Origin: UBA11858 sp964589145
GTDB taxonomy: Bacteria > Chloroflexota > Anaerolineae > Anaerolineales > UBA11858
DNA: 14,497 nucleotides
Reading direction: 5' to 3'
NCBI GenBank assembly: GCA_964589145.1
Contig: CAZPSL010000029.1
Coordinates: 1 to 14,497 of the forward strand
Under the pieces are notes generated by a model. The model was not told where the DNA came from. It ran no database searches and was given only the letters and a program-made list of their open reading frames with translations. The translations under genes and the position numbers were made by a program. Position 1 is the stretch's first letter, and each line of letters starts with the position of its first letter. Below, piece after piece: positions 7,234 to 14,098 of this stretch.

Positions 7234-8067
7234 TTAACTCCTGTCGAACAGGTTTGCCAGTGAAAGATCATGCAGGAAAAATCGCTGTAAAATCCAGAAG
7301 AGCAGGATGACCGGTGCAGCCATAAAGATTGAGGCGGCCATCAGCAGCGGGATATTTGTTAGATCCATTTGCTTGATAATCTCAACGCCAATTGCCAAAG
7401 TGTAATGCTGCGGCGTGAAAATGTAAATAACGGGCGAGATAAAATCGCTCCAGTAGAGAACAAACGTGAGTACTGTAACCCCCGTGATCGTCGGGCGGGA
7501 GAGAGGAACCGCCAGTTTCCACCACAGTTTGAGCGGTCCAGCGCCATCTAATCGGGCGGCATCGAACATCTCGCGCGGGACGTGTTGAAATCCCCAGTAA
7601 AAGAGCAGAACAAAAAGAGGCGTGGTTGCAGCAAAGGCAGGCAGGATCAAAGCCCAGAGAGTATCAAACAATCCCATCCATTTGACAATCAGAAAACGAA
7701 AGATCCAAACCGCTGCACCGGGGATCATCAGGGCAACAATGTTGAACCACAACAGTTGACGGCGGAAAGGCTCATCGGAAATCTGGCTGATGCCAAACCC
7801 CGCCAGTGAGGCGATTAAAGTCGTAACAGGCACTGCTATCGCTGCTACAAACAGGGAATTTCCCGTGTAGCGGGCGAGAGGCACAACATCAAAAATCTGC
7901 CGGTAGTTTTCCCAGGCGGGCTCGGCAGGCCACCACTCGATGGTTGACGGCGGGGGCAATTCCATGGGGCGCAGGGAGGCCACGAAAGCCCAATAGAGCG
8001 GCAGGATAAACACGATGCTGATCACTACCGCAAGGAAGTAACGCAGCCATACTTTCCAGTCAGACAT
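7234..8067 (-). CDS. ABC transporter permease, MalG-like (CUT1)
   Basis: A 277-residue inner-membrane permease with about six hydrophobic segments, starting at residues 9-30. The cytoplasmic coupling loop PREMFDAARLDGAGPLKLWW (about 164-183), followed by LAVPLSRPTI, is the EAA motif that docks on the ATPase. SLRP and the N-terminal WLRYFLAVVISIVFILPLYW segment are typical of MalG-type proteins. ATG 8067 is chosen because ATGTCTGA makes an 8-bp overlap with the MalF-like stop (8060), a usual coupled arrangement. A longer frame from 8103 would overlap by 44 bp and add non-conserved residues. It pairs with the MalF-like subunit. No ATPase gene is present, so a shared MsmX/UgpC-type ATPase encoded elsewhere is inferred. 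Confidence 0.9.
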   Translation of the reverse strand: MSDWKVWLRYFLAVVISIVFILPLYWAFVASLRPMELPPPSTIEWWPAEPAWENYRQIFDVVPLARYTGNSLFVAAIAVPVTTLIASLAGFGISQISDEPFRRQLLWFNIVALMIPGAAVWIFRFLIVKWMGLFDTLWALILPAFAATTPLFVLLFYWGFQHVPREMFDAARLDGAGPLKLWWKLAVPLSRPTITGVTVLTFVLYWSDFISPVIYIFTPQHYTLAIGVEIIKQMDLTNIPLLMAASIFMAAPVILLFWILQRFFLHDLSLANLFDRS

Positions 8068-8941
8068 GCAGGCCTCTGCGTTGTACCAATTTCCACCCGC
8101 CAATCACCAGCAGCATCAGAAAGGCATAAGCGACCACCATCACCGCGGCGGCTAATCCGAAATCAAAAAAGTCGAAGGCCAGTTCATAAATCAGCAAAGG
8201 CAAGAAGGTTGTAGCATAATAGGGGCCGCCGTAAGTGATCACAAAGGATGGTGTGAAGGTGTGTTCCAGGCTTACCAGCAGGTCGCGAAAAGTCAGCAAA
8301 AGCAGCCAGGGCAAAATCAGAGGAAAGGTAATCTGCCAAAACATCTGCCATGCATTTGCGCCATCTACCCTCGCGGCTTCATAAAATGAATGCGGAATGC
8401 TTTGCAATCCGGCCAGCATGATGACAAACCCTTCTCCGAGTTGAAAGCCCATCATCAGCACAATAGCAATGCGTGCCAGCATCGGGTCGGTGAGCCATTC
8501 CGGGGCAGGGAGTCCAATTGCAGACAAGAGAATGTTCAGCGGCCCGTACAGGGGATTGAAAATCCACAGCCAAATGACCGCATAAGCCACCTCCGGCATG
8601 ATAGTGGGTAAATATACTGCTGAACGAAAGAAACCGAACCCGGCCCGCTTGCTCTGCATGAAAAGCGCCAGCAGCAAAGCGCCAATCCCCCGCAGCGGCA
8701 CCGCCAGAACAACGAAAATCAGCGAATTTTTTAGCCCGATCCGCACATAAGACGAGCGGTACATTGCCAGAAAATTATCTATTCCGGCAAATTCCGGCGT
8801 GCTGATGGCATTGTAGCGCATTAACGAAATGGCTACCGTGGTCAGCGCAGGCAAAATAACAAGCAAAAGCGTTCCTGCAAAATAAGGCAGCACCAGCAAA
8901 CGGTATTGGGTCTGGTGTGAAAACCGAAAAGGGAAGTTCAA
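8060..8941 (-). CDS. ABC transporter permease, MalF-like (CUT1)
   Basis: A 293-residue inner-membrane permease and the first gene of the ABC operon. It has about six hydrophobic segments, the periplasmic region FAGIDNFLAMY and the EAA loop PHSFYEAARVDGANAWQMFW (about 183-202), followed by ITFPLILPW. This is the usual CUT1 pattern for a ROK/MalF-type partner subunit. The only reasonable start is TTG 8941, since no ATG or GTG gives a full first membrane segment. There is no good Shine-Dalgarno sequence, but GATAAT on the minus strand (complement of 8947-8952) lies 5 nt before the start, suggesting leaderless initiation. Substrate unknown; probably the same sugar or polyol as the lipoprotein binds. 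Confidence 0.88.
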   Translation of the reverse strand: MNFPFRFSHQTQYRLLVLPYFAGTLLLVILPALTTVAISLMRYNAISTPEFAGIDNFLAMYRSSYVRIGLKNSLIFVVLAVPLRGIGALLLALFMQSKRAGFGFFRSAVYLPTIMPEVAYAVIWLWIFNPLYGPLNILLSAIGLPAPEWLTDPMLARIAIVLMMGFQLGEGFVIMLAGLQSIPHSFYEAARVDGANAWQMFWQITFPLILPWLLLLTFRDLLVSLEHTFTPSFVITYGGPYYATTFLPLLIYELAFDFFDFGLAAAVMVVAYAFLMLLVIGGWKLVQRRGLHV

Positions 8942-8946
8942 GAGCG

Positions 8947-8952
8947 ATTATC
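8947..8952 (-). promoter_or_regulatory. -10-like box (GATAAT) at the start of the ABC operon
   Basis: Reading the minus strand, GATAAT is followed by CGCTC and then the TTG start of the MalF-like gene. Transcription would start within or next to the start codon. No clear -35 at 16-18 nt. TTGACG (complement of 8990-8995) and TAGAAT (complement of 8974-8979) also occur upstream but are only 10 nt apart. A second start site cannot be excluded. Confidence 0.35.
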
Positions 8953-9009
8953 CAGCGTTCGTTTTGGTGGCAGATTCTAACACGAATGCCGTCAAATAGC
9001 ACAGATTCG

Positions 9010-9050
9010 GTGAAGCGGGGGTGCATGGCAGAAGATGCAGAAATTGAGCA
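9010..9050. repeat. 41-bp direct repeat, copy 1
   Basis: Identical over 41 bp to 9203-9243; begins GTGAAGCGGGGGTGCATGGC and ends AAATTGAGCA. The flanking bases differ on both sides, so the repeat ends are sharp. Fourteen bases of it (AAGATGCAGAAATT) occur inverted at 4025-4038. Confidence 0.9.
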
Positions 9051-9116
9051 GCCGCATGTCTCTGCCCTTCCCCCCGACGGGGCAGGGTGTTCGGTGCCTG
9101 TCCTGTTCGCCAAATG

Positions 9117-9149
9117 AAGACTGGCAGTCCTGGCAGGACTGCCAGTCTT
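9117..9149. repeat. Dispersed hairpin, second copy of the 2519 stem
   Basis: AAGACTGGCAGTCC at 9117-9130 pairs perfectly with 9136-9149 around the loop TGGCA. It differs from 2519-2551 by one compensatory pair (T-A there, C-G here) and one loop base. It lacks a T tract, so it is not a canonical terminator at this site. Located between the two 41-bp direct repeats. Confidence 0.85.
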
Positions 9150-9202
9150 GTGTGCGGGGCGAGGGAAACACATAGGAATTTCTACAACATTTGCCTGCAC
9201 CC

Positions 9203-9243
9203 GTGAAGCGGGGGTGCATGGCAGAAGATGCAGAAATTGAGCA
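9203..9243. repeat. 41-bp direct repeat, copy 2
   Basis: Exact copy of 9010-9050, offset by 193 bp. The 152 bp between the copies contain the 9117 hairpin. It is preceded by TGCACCC, which can pair with GGGTGCA inside the repeat, so this copy alone could form an additional small hairpin. Confidence 0.9.
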
Positions 9244-9307
9244 AATTCAGCATTGCATTGTCGAGTGTGCCCCCATCCCCGGCCCCTCCTCCTACCCTCA
9301 CCCCTAA

Positions 9308-9330
9308 CCCCTCTCCCACAGGGAGAGGGG
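9308..9330. repeat. CCCCTCTCCC / GGGAGAGGGG palindrome
   Basis: A perfect 10-bp stem with loop ACA, preceded by CCCTCACCCCTAA. This exact style of CCCTCACCCC...GGGAGAGGGG element is a familiar dispersed intergenic palindrome in many GC-rich bacterial genomes. It lies 50 bp past the 3' end of the CpaF-like gene. It could form a transcript 3' end on the minus strand, but has no T tract. Confidence 0.7.
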
Positions 9331-9379
9331 AACCAAGGCGGAAATTTTGGGGAGGGGGGCCGCGGCCTGACTTTGCCCG

Positions 9380-10654
9380 CTACCCGCCGAAAATCTCGCC
9401 GCGCAGTTTGAAGCCGGCAACCTCCAGCCGCGGAGTGAAGACAGGCCGTAACCCCGTAGCACGGATGTTTCCCAGAATTTTGCCGTCAGCGCCGACACCC
9501 GTCTGGTCGAAGCGGAACAAATCCGAGAGGGTGACGATATCCCCCTCCATGCGCGGGACCTCGGAAACGCGGACCACCTTGCGGGTCCCGTCCGTCAGCC
9601 GCTCCATGTGGATGATCAGATCAATCGCCGAGGCAATCTGCTGGCGGATCGCCATCAGGGGCAAATCCAGCCCGGACATCATCGCCATCGTCTCAATGCG
9701 GGAGATTGCATCCCGCGGGGAGTTGGCGTGCAGGGTGGTGATGGAGCCGTCGTGGCCGGTGTTCATCGCCTGGAGCATATCCATCGCCTCGCCGGAGCGC
9801 ACCTCGCCAACCACAATGCGGTCGGGGCGCATCCGCAGGGCATTACGCACCAGATCGCGGGTGGTGACCTCGCCGGTTCCGTCAACGCCGGGGGATTTGG
9901 TCTCCAGGCGGACGGTGTATTTCTGCTTCAGGTTGAGTTCCGCCGCGTCCTCGATGGTGACAATCCGCTCCGAGCCGGGGATGAAATCGGTGAGCACGTT
10001 CAGCAGGGTGGTTTTCCCCGAACTGGTGTTCCCGGTGATCAGAATGTTGAGCCGAGCCACAACACAAGCCTCCAGGAACTCCGCCATATGTTTGGTGACT
10101 GTGCCCAACTCAATCAATTGCGCCATCGTAAAATCCATCACGGCAAACTTGCGGATGGTGACACAAGGGCCGTCCACCGCCACCGGCGGGATGACGACGT
10201 TGACGCGCGAGCCATCGGGCAGGCGGGCGTCCACCGTGGGGTTGTCGCGGTCAACCCGCCGACCCATCGGGGCCAGCATCCGGTCAATGATGCGCATCAA
10301 ATGAGATTCGTCCCTGAACTTTAGCGGAACATCCACCAGTTTGCCCCGCCGCTCGACGTAAATCTGGTAGGGGCCGGTGACCATAATCTCGCTGTTTTGC
10401 GGGTCATCCAGCAAAGGCTGCAAAGGGCCGTAACCGACCAGTTCCGCGAGGACATCGCGAAACAATTGCTGGCGCAGCGGCTCATTGAGTTCCAGACGGG
10501 TTTGTGCATACGCGTCCGCCAGCCAGCCTTCCACTCTTTGCCGGTATGCTTCATCGTAAGCCGCCTCCCCCTCGCCGCGGCGCGCGACCTGGTCAATCAG
10601 GTAGATTTTCAGGCGGTCGTAATCTCCCGGTGAAATTTGAGAAGGTTCGGTCAT
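9380..10654 (-). CDS. CpaF/TadA-type secretion ATPase (type II/IV secretion family)
   Basis: A 424-residue cytoplasmic hexameric ATPase. The N-terminal domain (about 1-170) includes ELVGYGPLQPLLDDPQNSEI and NPTVDARLPDGSRVN, typical of CpaF. The motor carries Walker A GNTSSGKT (208-215, Lys214), the Asp box around IVTIEDAAEL (Glu235), Walker B RIVVGEVRSGEA (Glu284) and the His box SITTLHAN (His309), so it should be active. The start is ATG 10654, preceded by GGAAGG 7 nt upstream; the frame runs further up to 10888, but only across the neighbouring gene. CpaF normally powers Flp/Tad pilus assembly with TadB/TadC and a secretin, none of which is in the window. It is the last gene of a minus-strand series, 56 bp after the alpha/beta hydrolase gene, so it may be co-transcribed with two extracytoplasmic enzymes. 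Confidence 0.92.
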   Translation of the reverse strand: MTEPSQISPGDYDRLKIYLIDQVARRGEGEAAYDEAYRQRVEGWLADAYAQTRLELNEPLRQQLFRDVLAELVGYGPLQPLLDDPQNSEIMVTGPYQIYVERRGKLVDVPLKFRDESHLMRIIDRMLAPMGRRVDRDNPTVDARLPDGSRVNVVIPPVAVDGPCVTIRKFAVMDFTMAQLIELGTVTKHMAEFLEACVVARLNILITGNTSSGKTTLLNVLTDFIPGSERIVTIEDAAELNLKQKYTVRLETKSPGVDGTGEVTTRDLVRNALRMRPDRIVVGEVRSGEAMDMLQAMNTGHDGSITTLHANSPRDAISRIETMAMMSGLDLPLMAIRQQIASAIDLIIHMERLTDGTRKVVRVSEVPRMEGDIVTLSDLFRFDQTGVGADGKILGNIRATGLRPVFTPRLEVAGFKLRGEIFGG

Positions 10655-10675
10655 TGTTTTCCCTTCCACATTCAA

Positions 10676-10705
10676 GGAGCGGCAGTCTTGGCAGGAATCC
10701 GCTCC
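10676..10705. repeat. Short stem around a degenerate copy of the hairpin core
   Basis: GGAGCGG at 10676-10682 pairs with CCGCTCC at 10699-10705. The overlapping 16 bases 10681-10696 (GGCAGTCTTGGCAGGA) match 9123-9138 of the dispersed hairpin with one mismatch. It lies in the 56-bp gap between the hydrolase and CpaF-like genes. It may be a decayed repeat or an intercistronic processing hairpin. Confidence 0.5.
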
Positions 10706-10710
10706 GGCGG

Positions 10711-11784
10711 TTACAAGCCCAGCGTTGCCAAAAAATCCAGGATCAACTGCATGGCGTTGGGGTCGCGGTCGGGAGCGATCAATTCCATCCCGTGCCAGTT
10801 GCCATCCCACTCGACCGTGCGATACTGGTCGCCGCCTGCCGACTGGCAGGACTGCACCGCCCCGCCATCCCCGGTTGCGTAGAAACACCAGACCGGCTTC
10901 GGCGGGGACTCCTGCATCAAAATGCCGACCGCGTCCGCGTAGGGGACATTGAGATAATCACCCGGCGAGAGCGACAGCGCACCCCAGCAACTGTTCGGAG
11001 CCTCGGCGTTGAGCGGGCCGCAGGAATCCACCGAGCCATCCGCGCCGATGCTGGCGCCGATCGCCGTCACCCGGTTGGGATCAACGCCCTCCAGGGAGCG
11101 GGCGGTCCGCATCGCAGCCAGCGCGTCCATGCGCCAGCCCTCCCGATCGAAGGAAGCGCAGCCGCCGGAGCAGTCGCGGAAATTGAAGGTGAACACCGCA
11201 TACGACTTGCCCTCCGGCATGGCGGGGAACCAGGTCGGGTCAAGCCAGGGCTGTGTGCCGACATTCGGGCTGGTGCCGCTGAGGCCGCGGTTTTGCAGCC
11301 AAAAGGCGATTTCGTTCCAATCTTCCAGGTCGCCGGGCGCCCAGTGCATCAGCACGATGACCGGCGCACCGGGGGCCGCCGCGGGATAGTAGCGTCCCTG
11401 CAACGCCCTCCCGTCTTCCGCCTGGAAAGCAATCTCCTGCGGGTCAGGAGGCAGACCGGCGGGAGGTTCCTCCGTAGGTTCGGGTGTCGGCGCCTCTGTG
11501 GGGGCAGCGGTAGGTTCTGCGGTTGGTTCGGCGGGGGCTTCCTCGGTCGCGGTTGCAGTGGCCTCGGCGGTTTCTTCCATCTCCGGGGTCAGGGTAGCGG
11601 TCGCCAGCGCGGCTTCGGTCTCCGCCGGGGGAACGGGGGTCGCCGGTTCCGATTTTCCCATACCGATTATCACGCCAAACACCACCGCAATCAGCAAGAT
11701 CACTGCGATAATCGCTCCGATGAGCAAGCCGCGGTGACCGCTGCTCTGATCGGTGTTCTGAGGCTGGGATTGGTTCTCAGTCAT
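10711..11784 (-). CDS. Membrane-anchored alpha/beta hydrolase-like protein
   Basis: A 357-residue protein. Residues 19-41 form a single membrane anchor. A Thr/Pro/Ala/Glu-rich linker (about 45-113) follows, then an alpha/beta hydrolase-like domain. Visible parts: strand and oxyanion region PVIVLMHWAP, the nucleophile elbow AIGASIGADG with Ser245, Asp306 in ATGDGGAV and His331 in GNWHGMEL, in the proper order for a Ser/Asp/His triad. Six Cys (205, 209, 255, 266, 300, 313) suggest disulfides outside the membrane. ATG 11784 has AGGAG 6 nt upstream. The substrate (ester, peptide or polymer) is unknown. It lies between the metallopeptidase and CpaF-like genes on the same strand. A repeat-like core occurs in its 3' part, over the codons near Cys313. 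Confidence 0.75.
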   Translation of the reverse strand: MTENQSQPQNTDQSSGHRGLLIGAIIAVILLIAVVFGVIIGMGKSEPATPVPPAETEAALATATLTPEMEETAEATATATEEAPAEPTAEPTAAPTEAPTPEPTEEPPAGLPPDPQEIAFQAEDGRALQGRYYPAAAPGAPVIVLMHWAPGDLEDWNEIAFWLQNRGLSGTSPNVGTQPWLDPTWFPAMPEGKSYAVFTFNFRDCSGGCASFDREGWRMDALAAMRTARSLEGVDPNRVTAIGASIGADGSVDSCGPLNAEAPNSCWGALSLSPGDYLNVPYADAVGILMQESPPKPVWCFYATGDGGAVQSCQSAGGDQYRTVEWDGNWHGMELIAPDRDPNAMQLILDFLATLGL

Positions 11785-11849
11785 GGTTCACTCCTGTCTT
11801 GTCGGGCAAGAGGACGGGTCTGACAATGCCGTCACTCTTTGAAAAAGGC

Positions 11850-13979
11850 TCAAGGCCGAAACTCGAAGCGGTAGGCAGCAGGCTGACGGGTGTAACGGGT
11901 GGTGCCGGTGACCACAAAAATCACCTCGTCCACACCGTTGCCGATGGAAATAGGGATGTCGGCGGTGTTATCGGGGGCCAGCGGGATGTAGTCAACGGTG
12001 GTGGTATCGCCGATGGAAATCAGCGCCAGGCGGTAGGTTTGGGGAAGCACGTTCTGGATGCGCACAAAGCCGGCAGCCTCCCAATCATCGGAATCCGCTT
12101 CAAAATCGTTGAAGTAACCGACTTCGGGCACGGAAACATCATCGAGCAGGAATCCCTCCCCGTTGACGGCGGCATCCGTAACATACTCAAATCGCAGCCA
12201 GACCTCCTGCCCCGCGAACCGCGAGAGGTCAATCTGCTCGTTGATCCAGTGTCCATCCCCGCCGGAGAGACCGTTGTAGGCCCACCCGTAACTGTTGCCG
12301 GAGGGGTCTTCGGCGGTGCCAGAGGGGGTTTGCAAAATCTCCCAGGTCTCGCCGTCGGTAGAGGCCTCCAGGTAGAGATAATCGTAATCTTCTTCAAGGT
12401 CGTACCACGTCCAGAAGGAAAAGGTGAGCGGTGCACCGGCTTCGCGGAAATCAAAGTAGCGGGTCAGCGTCATATCGGATTCGTCACCTTTGTTCGACCA
12501 GAAGGCATATCCGCCGGAATACGGGTCCTGGGGGAGCACACCGGTCCGGACGGAGCCTTCAAAGTGGATGGTGGTATCACCCTCGCAGGTGAGGCGGTAA
12601 TAATCCGCGCCGTACTGGCGGACATCGCTGGTACGCATCCCCGGCCCGCACTCAAAAAGCGTTTTGACCTCATCGGCCTGCGGCGCACTGGGGTTGTTGT
12701 GATAGGTAAAACGGCCATCGGCGACGCTGCCATCGAGCAGGTAATTGGCAACCACCCAGTCGATAAAAACGTCATCGGCCGTAATGGGTGCGCCGGTCAG
12801 CGGGTCGCTGATATTCAAATCGGCGAGTACCTGGTCTACACTGATCAGGCCGTTAGCCTGATCCGCCACCACCGCCTGGGTGGCGCGTTCCCCAAAACGA
12901 TCCAAAAAGTACGCCACAAACAAAAAACCAGCGCCGTAATGCGGACCGGTGGCGCCTGGATCGTTCGGCCAGTCGTTAAGTTGCAGGTCGGGATTAATGG
13001 CATACGAGTAATCGAACCCCCCCACATCGTAACCGTTGAGAAAGGCGGCCAGTTCCGAAAAGCCCTCATTGAGCCAGGAACTCTCGTTGCGGTCCTGATT
13101 CCAGTGGATCATGTGCTGAAATTCATGCGCCAGCACACCGTAAGTGAACTCATCGCCCAGGTCGATATTATCGGCATTGAGCATGAAGGTCTCGTGAGCG
13201 TTGGAATACTCGTGCGCCAGCGGGTGATACTCATCCGCCGAGGAGAAGTAACCCGCCAGACTGTACCCCAAATCACTCGCCAGAATGATGTACAAATGCG
13301 GGTCGCCGTCCACGCCGGGAGTCCACTCACTGCCAAAAAATTCCCGGTCGGTGGGGTAGATGTGATTCTCGAAGGTCTCCGCCAACGCCTGAAGTTCATC
13401 CGCATCGTAGGATACGCCGTCCTCCACCCAAAAGTAGGCGTGGTCGGTGACATAGCGCAGCACAGCCTCGATTTGGGCGTTCTCGTTGGTGTCCACGTTC
13501 GTCACCCAGAAATTCTGCCGGTCGCCGACCTCGTAGAAGCGTTCCGGGGGCGGCAAGGTTTCCGGGATGTCAGGAACGCCGCCGAGCCGCTCCGCCAAAT
13601 CCAGCAGGTCGTTGATCGGGACGATGACAGTCTCGAGGGTTGCGAGAGTATCTTCGGGGATGTAAACAATCGGCGGGGAATCCGCACCCTCTGGCGCTGT
13701 CTGCTCCCCCTGGCCGGAGCCACGGGGACTCAGTTCCGGGGTGACTGCCGTTCCCGCAGCGGGTTCGTCCGCCTGAAGTGTGGGGCGCACCACCACCGGG
13801 GTCGGGGTGGTCTCGCCAAACGACCAGGATTGATCGGAATCCCAGTTGACATCAAAACTGTCGGGCAACTGGTTCAGCCAGGCAATGCTGCCCCAGCAAA
13901 TCACCGCGACACACAGGCACAGGCAGAGAAAAACAAGCAAAAGGATGAGGGCAATGGTAAAGCCGCTATTTCGGTTCAT
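11850..13979 (-). CDS. Secreted or anchored zinc metallopeptidase with InhA-like MAM C-terminal region
   Basis: A 709-residue protein. Residues 8-34 form a hydrophobic signal anchor, followed by a Thr/Pro-rich low-complexity linker (to about 105). The catalytic part includes LAHEFQHMIHWNQD (HEFQH at 285-289) and SWLNEGFSELAAF (302-314). By comparison with M1-type WLNEGF motifs, Glu305 is the likely third zinc ligand; Glu309 is an alternative. HEFQHMI also recalls M30 hyicolysin-like enzymes. The C-terminal part (about 488-620), with LTFSFWTWYDLEEDYDYLYL, DLSRFAGQEVWLRFEYVTD and GFLLDDVSVP, resembles the MAM/VEG-type domain of immune inhibitor A proteases. Role: extracellular protein degradation. 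ATG 13979 is fixed by AGGAGG (complement of 13985-13990) 5 nt upstream; the frame continues to 14189 but would overlap the divergent gene. It heads the series with the hydrolase and CpaF-like genes. Confidence 0.85.
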   Translation of the reverse strand: MNRNSGFTIALILLLVFLCLCLCVAVICWGSIAWLNQLPDSFDVNWDSDQSWSFGETTPTPVVVRPTLQADEPAAGTAVTPELSPRGSGQGEQTAPEGADSPPIVYIPEDTLATLETVIVPINDLLDLAERLGGVPDIPETLPPPERFYEVGDRQNFWVTNVDTNENAQIEAVLRYVTDHAYFWVEDGVSYDADELQALAETFENHIYPTDREFFGSEWTPGVDGDPHLYIILASDLGYSLAGYFSSADEYHPLAHEYSNAHETFMLNADNIDLGDEFTYGVLAHEFQHMIHWNQDRNESSWLNEGFSELAAFLNGYDVGGFDYSYAINPDLQLNDWPNDPGATGPHYGAGFLFVAYFLDRFGERATQAVVADQANGLISVDQVLADLNISDPLTGAPITADDVFIDWVVANYLLDGSVADGRFTYHNNPSAPQADEVKTLFECGPGMRTSDVRQYGADYYRLTCEGDTTIHFEGSVRTGVLPQDPYSGGYAFWSNKGDESDMTLTRYFDFREAGAPLTFSFWTWYDLEEDYDYLYLEASTDGETWEILQTPSGTAEDPSGNSYGWAYNGLSGGDGHWINEQIDLSRFAGQEVWLRFEYVTDAAVNGEGFLLDDVSVPEVGYFNDFEADSDDWEAAGFVRIQNVLPQTYRLALISIGDTTTVDYIPLAPDNTADIPISIGNGVDEVIFVVTGTTRYTRQPAAYRFEFRP

Positions 13980-14081
13980 GTGAACCTCCTCGCAACACAA
14001 ATTGACAGCAGTCATTCCACGAAAGAGAACCTCGTGCGCTCCGTGGTTCGACACACCGCGCAAGCCCTGCCGTTGATGCGA

Positions 14082-14087
14082 TATAAT
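14082..14087 (+). promoter_or_regulatory. Consensus -10 box (TATAAT) before the right-edge membrane protein
   Basis: TATAAT ends 11 nt before ATG 14099, so transcription would start about 5 nt upstream of the ATG. No Shine-Dalgarno sequence is present in ACCACAACGCC. No good -35 at 16-18 nt. It is in the divergent region shared with the metallopeptidase gene. Confidence 0.5.
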
Positions 14088-14098
14088 ACCACAACGCC

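Larger units (their letters stand above)
8953..9379. other. Gene-free region with repeats between the ABC operon and the CpaF-like gene
   Basis: No credible coding sequence on either strand; open frames here are short and lack ribosome sites or family motifs. The stretch holds two copies of a 41-bp direct repeat (9010-9050 and 9203-9243), the 14-bp-stem hairpin at 9117-9149 between them, and the C-rich/G-rich palindrome at 9308-9330. It is the 3' side of the CpaF-like gene and the 5' side of the ABC operon, so it should contain the operon's promoter and a terminator for the other unit. No T-tailed stem was found for the latter. Confidence 0.6.

Noticed and set aside
9010..9243. Possible CRISPR array
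   Set aside because: Only two repeat copies, 152 bp apart, with no regular spacers and no cas genes in the window.
9228..10304. 358-residue plus-strand frame opposite the CpaF-like gene
   Set aside because: Ser/Arg-rich antisense translation that begins inside the 41-bp repeat; no family features. The CpaF-like motifs on the other strand explain the region.
10504..11823. 439-residue plus-strand frame opposite the hydrolase gene
   Set aside because: Gly/Arg-rich translation is the antisense of the Thr/Pro/Glu linker and hydrolase domain. No ribosome site.
11785..11849. Possible terminator GGCCTTGAGCC with T residues after the metallopeptidase gene (minus strand)
   Set aside because: The stem is only about 3 bp and would not be stable; the genes are more likely co-transcribed.
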